Assembly (NCBI GenBank): GCA_024409185.1
Contig: JAKSUD010000055.1
Coordinates: forward strand, 1 to 6,286
DNA from: an archaeon
GTDB taxonomy: Archaea; Methanobacteriota; Methanobacteria; Methanobacteriales; Methanobacteriaceae
Direction: 5' to 3'
Length of the DNA stretch: 6,286 nt
The notes beneath the pieces are model-generated. The model was not told the origin of the DNA and did not search any database. It worked only from the letters and a program-made list of their open reading frames with translations. Both the position numbers and the translations under genes were made by a program. Shown here piece by piece: positions 5,980 through 6,286 of the stretch; the first letter of the stretch is position 1, and each line of letters opens with the position of its first letter.

Positions 5980-6286
5980 ATGAGTTTATTTGAAAGTTAT
6001 GAAAGAAGAATTGACCAAATTATACCTGTTCTTAACAAATATGGAATAAAAGACCTTGATGAAGCTAAATCCATTTGTGATGAGAAAGGTGTTAATGTTT
6101 ATGAAATAGTTAAAAATGTCCAACCAATTTGTTTTGAAAATGCATGTTGGGCTTACACTGTTGGAGCAGCAATAGCTATTAAAGAAGGATGTAATAAAGC
6201 ATCTGAAGTTGCAAAATACATTGGTGAAGGATTACAATCATTCTGTATTCCTGGAAGTGTAGCAGATAACAGAAAAGTAGGTTTAG
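5980..6286 (+). CDS. GGGtGRT protein, 5' part (leaves the window)
   Basis: An open frame of 102 codons runs from the ATG at 5980 to the window edge without a stop. Its start, MSLFESYERRIDQIIPVLNK, and the stretch CFENACWAYTVGAAIAIKEG match my memory of the GGGtGRT family (PF14057), named for a conserved motif in the part not seen here. Members are usually about 330 residues long, so roughly a third is present. Cysteines C33, C51, C56, C71 and C89 are notable for a small segment and might bind metal, which is speculation. GGGGGT overlaps the upstream stop codon and lies six bases before the ATG, so translation may be coupled to the IscU-like gene. The family's function is unknown; its steady pairing with an IscU-like protein suggests a joint complex. 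Confidence 0.88.
   Translation, partial: MSLFESYERRIDQIIPVLNKYGIKDLDEAKSICDEKGVNVYEIVKNVQPICFENACWAYTVGAAIAIKEGCNKASEVAKYIGEGLQSFCIPGSVADNRKVGL

Overview
The window reads as the chromosome of a very AT-rich methanogenic archaeon of the order Methanobacteriales, most likely Methanobrevibacter or a close relative. The support is: an archaeal-type ATP-dependent DNA ligase, a short archaeal-type ThiC, an AIM24/TIGR00266 protein, an IscU-like scaffold paired with a GGGtGRT protein, Shine-Dalgarno sites of the GGAG/GGTG type a few bases before the starts, TATA-like elements upstream of genes, and poly-U stretches after stop codons. The genus is an inference from composition and gene content.

Layout. 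Bases 1-55 hold the first 18 codons of a minus-strand gene that leaves the window. Bases 56-335 are an AT-rich gap with that gene's promoter, A-rich imperfect repeats and U-tract terminators of the next gene. A minus-strand block follows, read from right to left: thiC (3775-5049), DNA ligase (2001-3653), an AIM24/TIGR00266 protein broken by one frameshift (1233-1909), and a CPBP intramembrane protease (336-1118, or 1127 if the upstream GTG is used). Gaps of about 90-120 bp with TATA-like and U-rich sequences separate these genes, so they look like separate transcription units rather than one operon. The clearest terminator (9-bp hairpin plus U-tract) lies between the AIM24 gene and the protease.

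A 226-bp divergent region (5050-5275) separates thiC from a plus-strand operon: an IscU/NifU-N-like protein (5276-5968) and, 11 bp later, the start of a GGGtGRT protein (5980 to the window end). The upstream region of this operon carries two copies of a palindromic element (GTTTAA...TTTAAAC) bracketing the probable TATA box, which suggests control by a dimeric repressor or activator.

Functional links. ThiC is a radical-SAM-type [4Fe-4S] enzyme of thiamine synthesis. Its divergent neighbour resembles an Fe-S scaffold whose partner has no known function. The GGGtGRT pair with its operator array is the least understood part of the window. The rest is ordinary housekeeping, except for the frameshift in the AIM24 gene and the non-ATG start of the protease.
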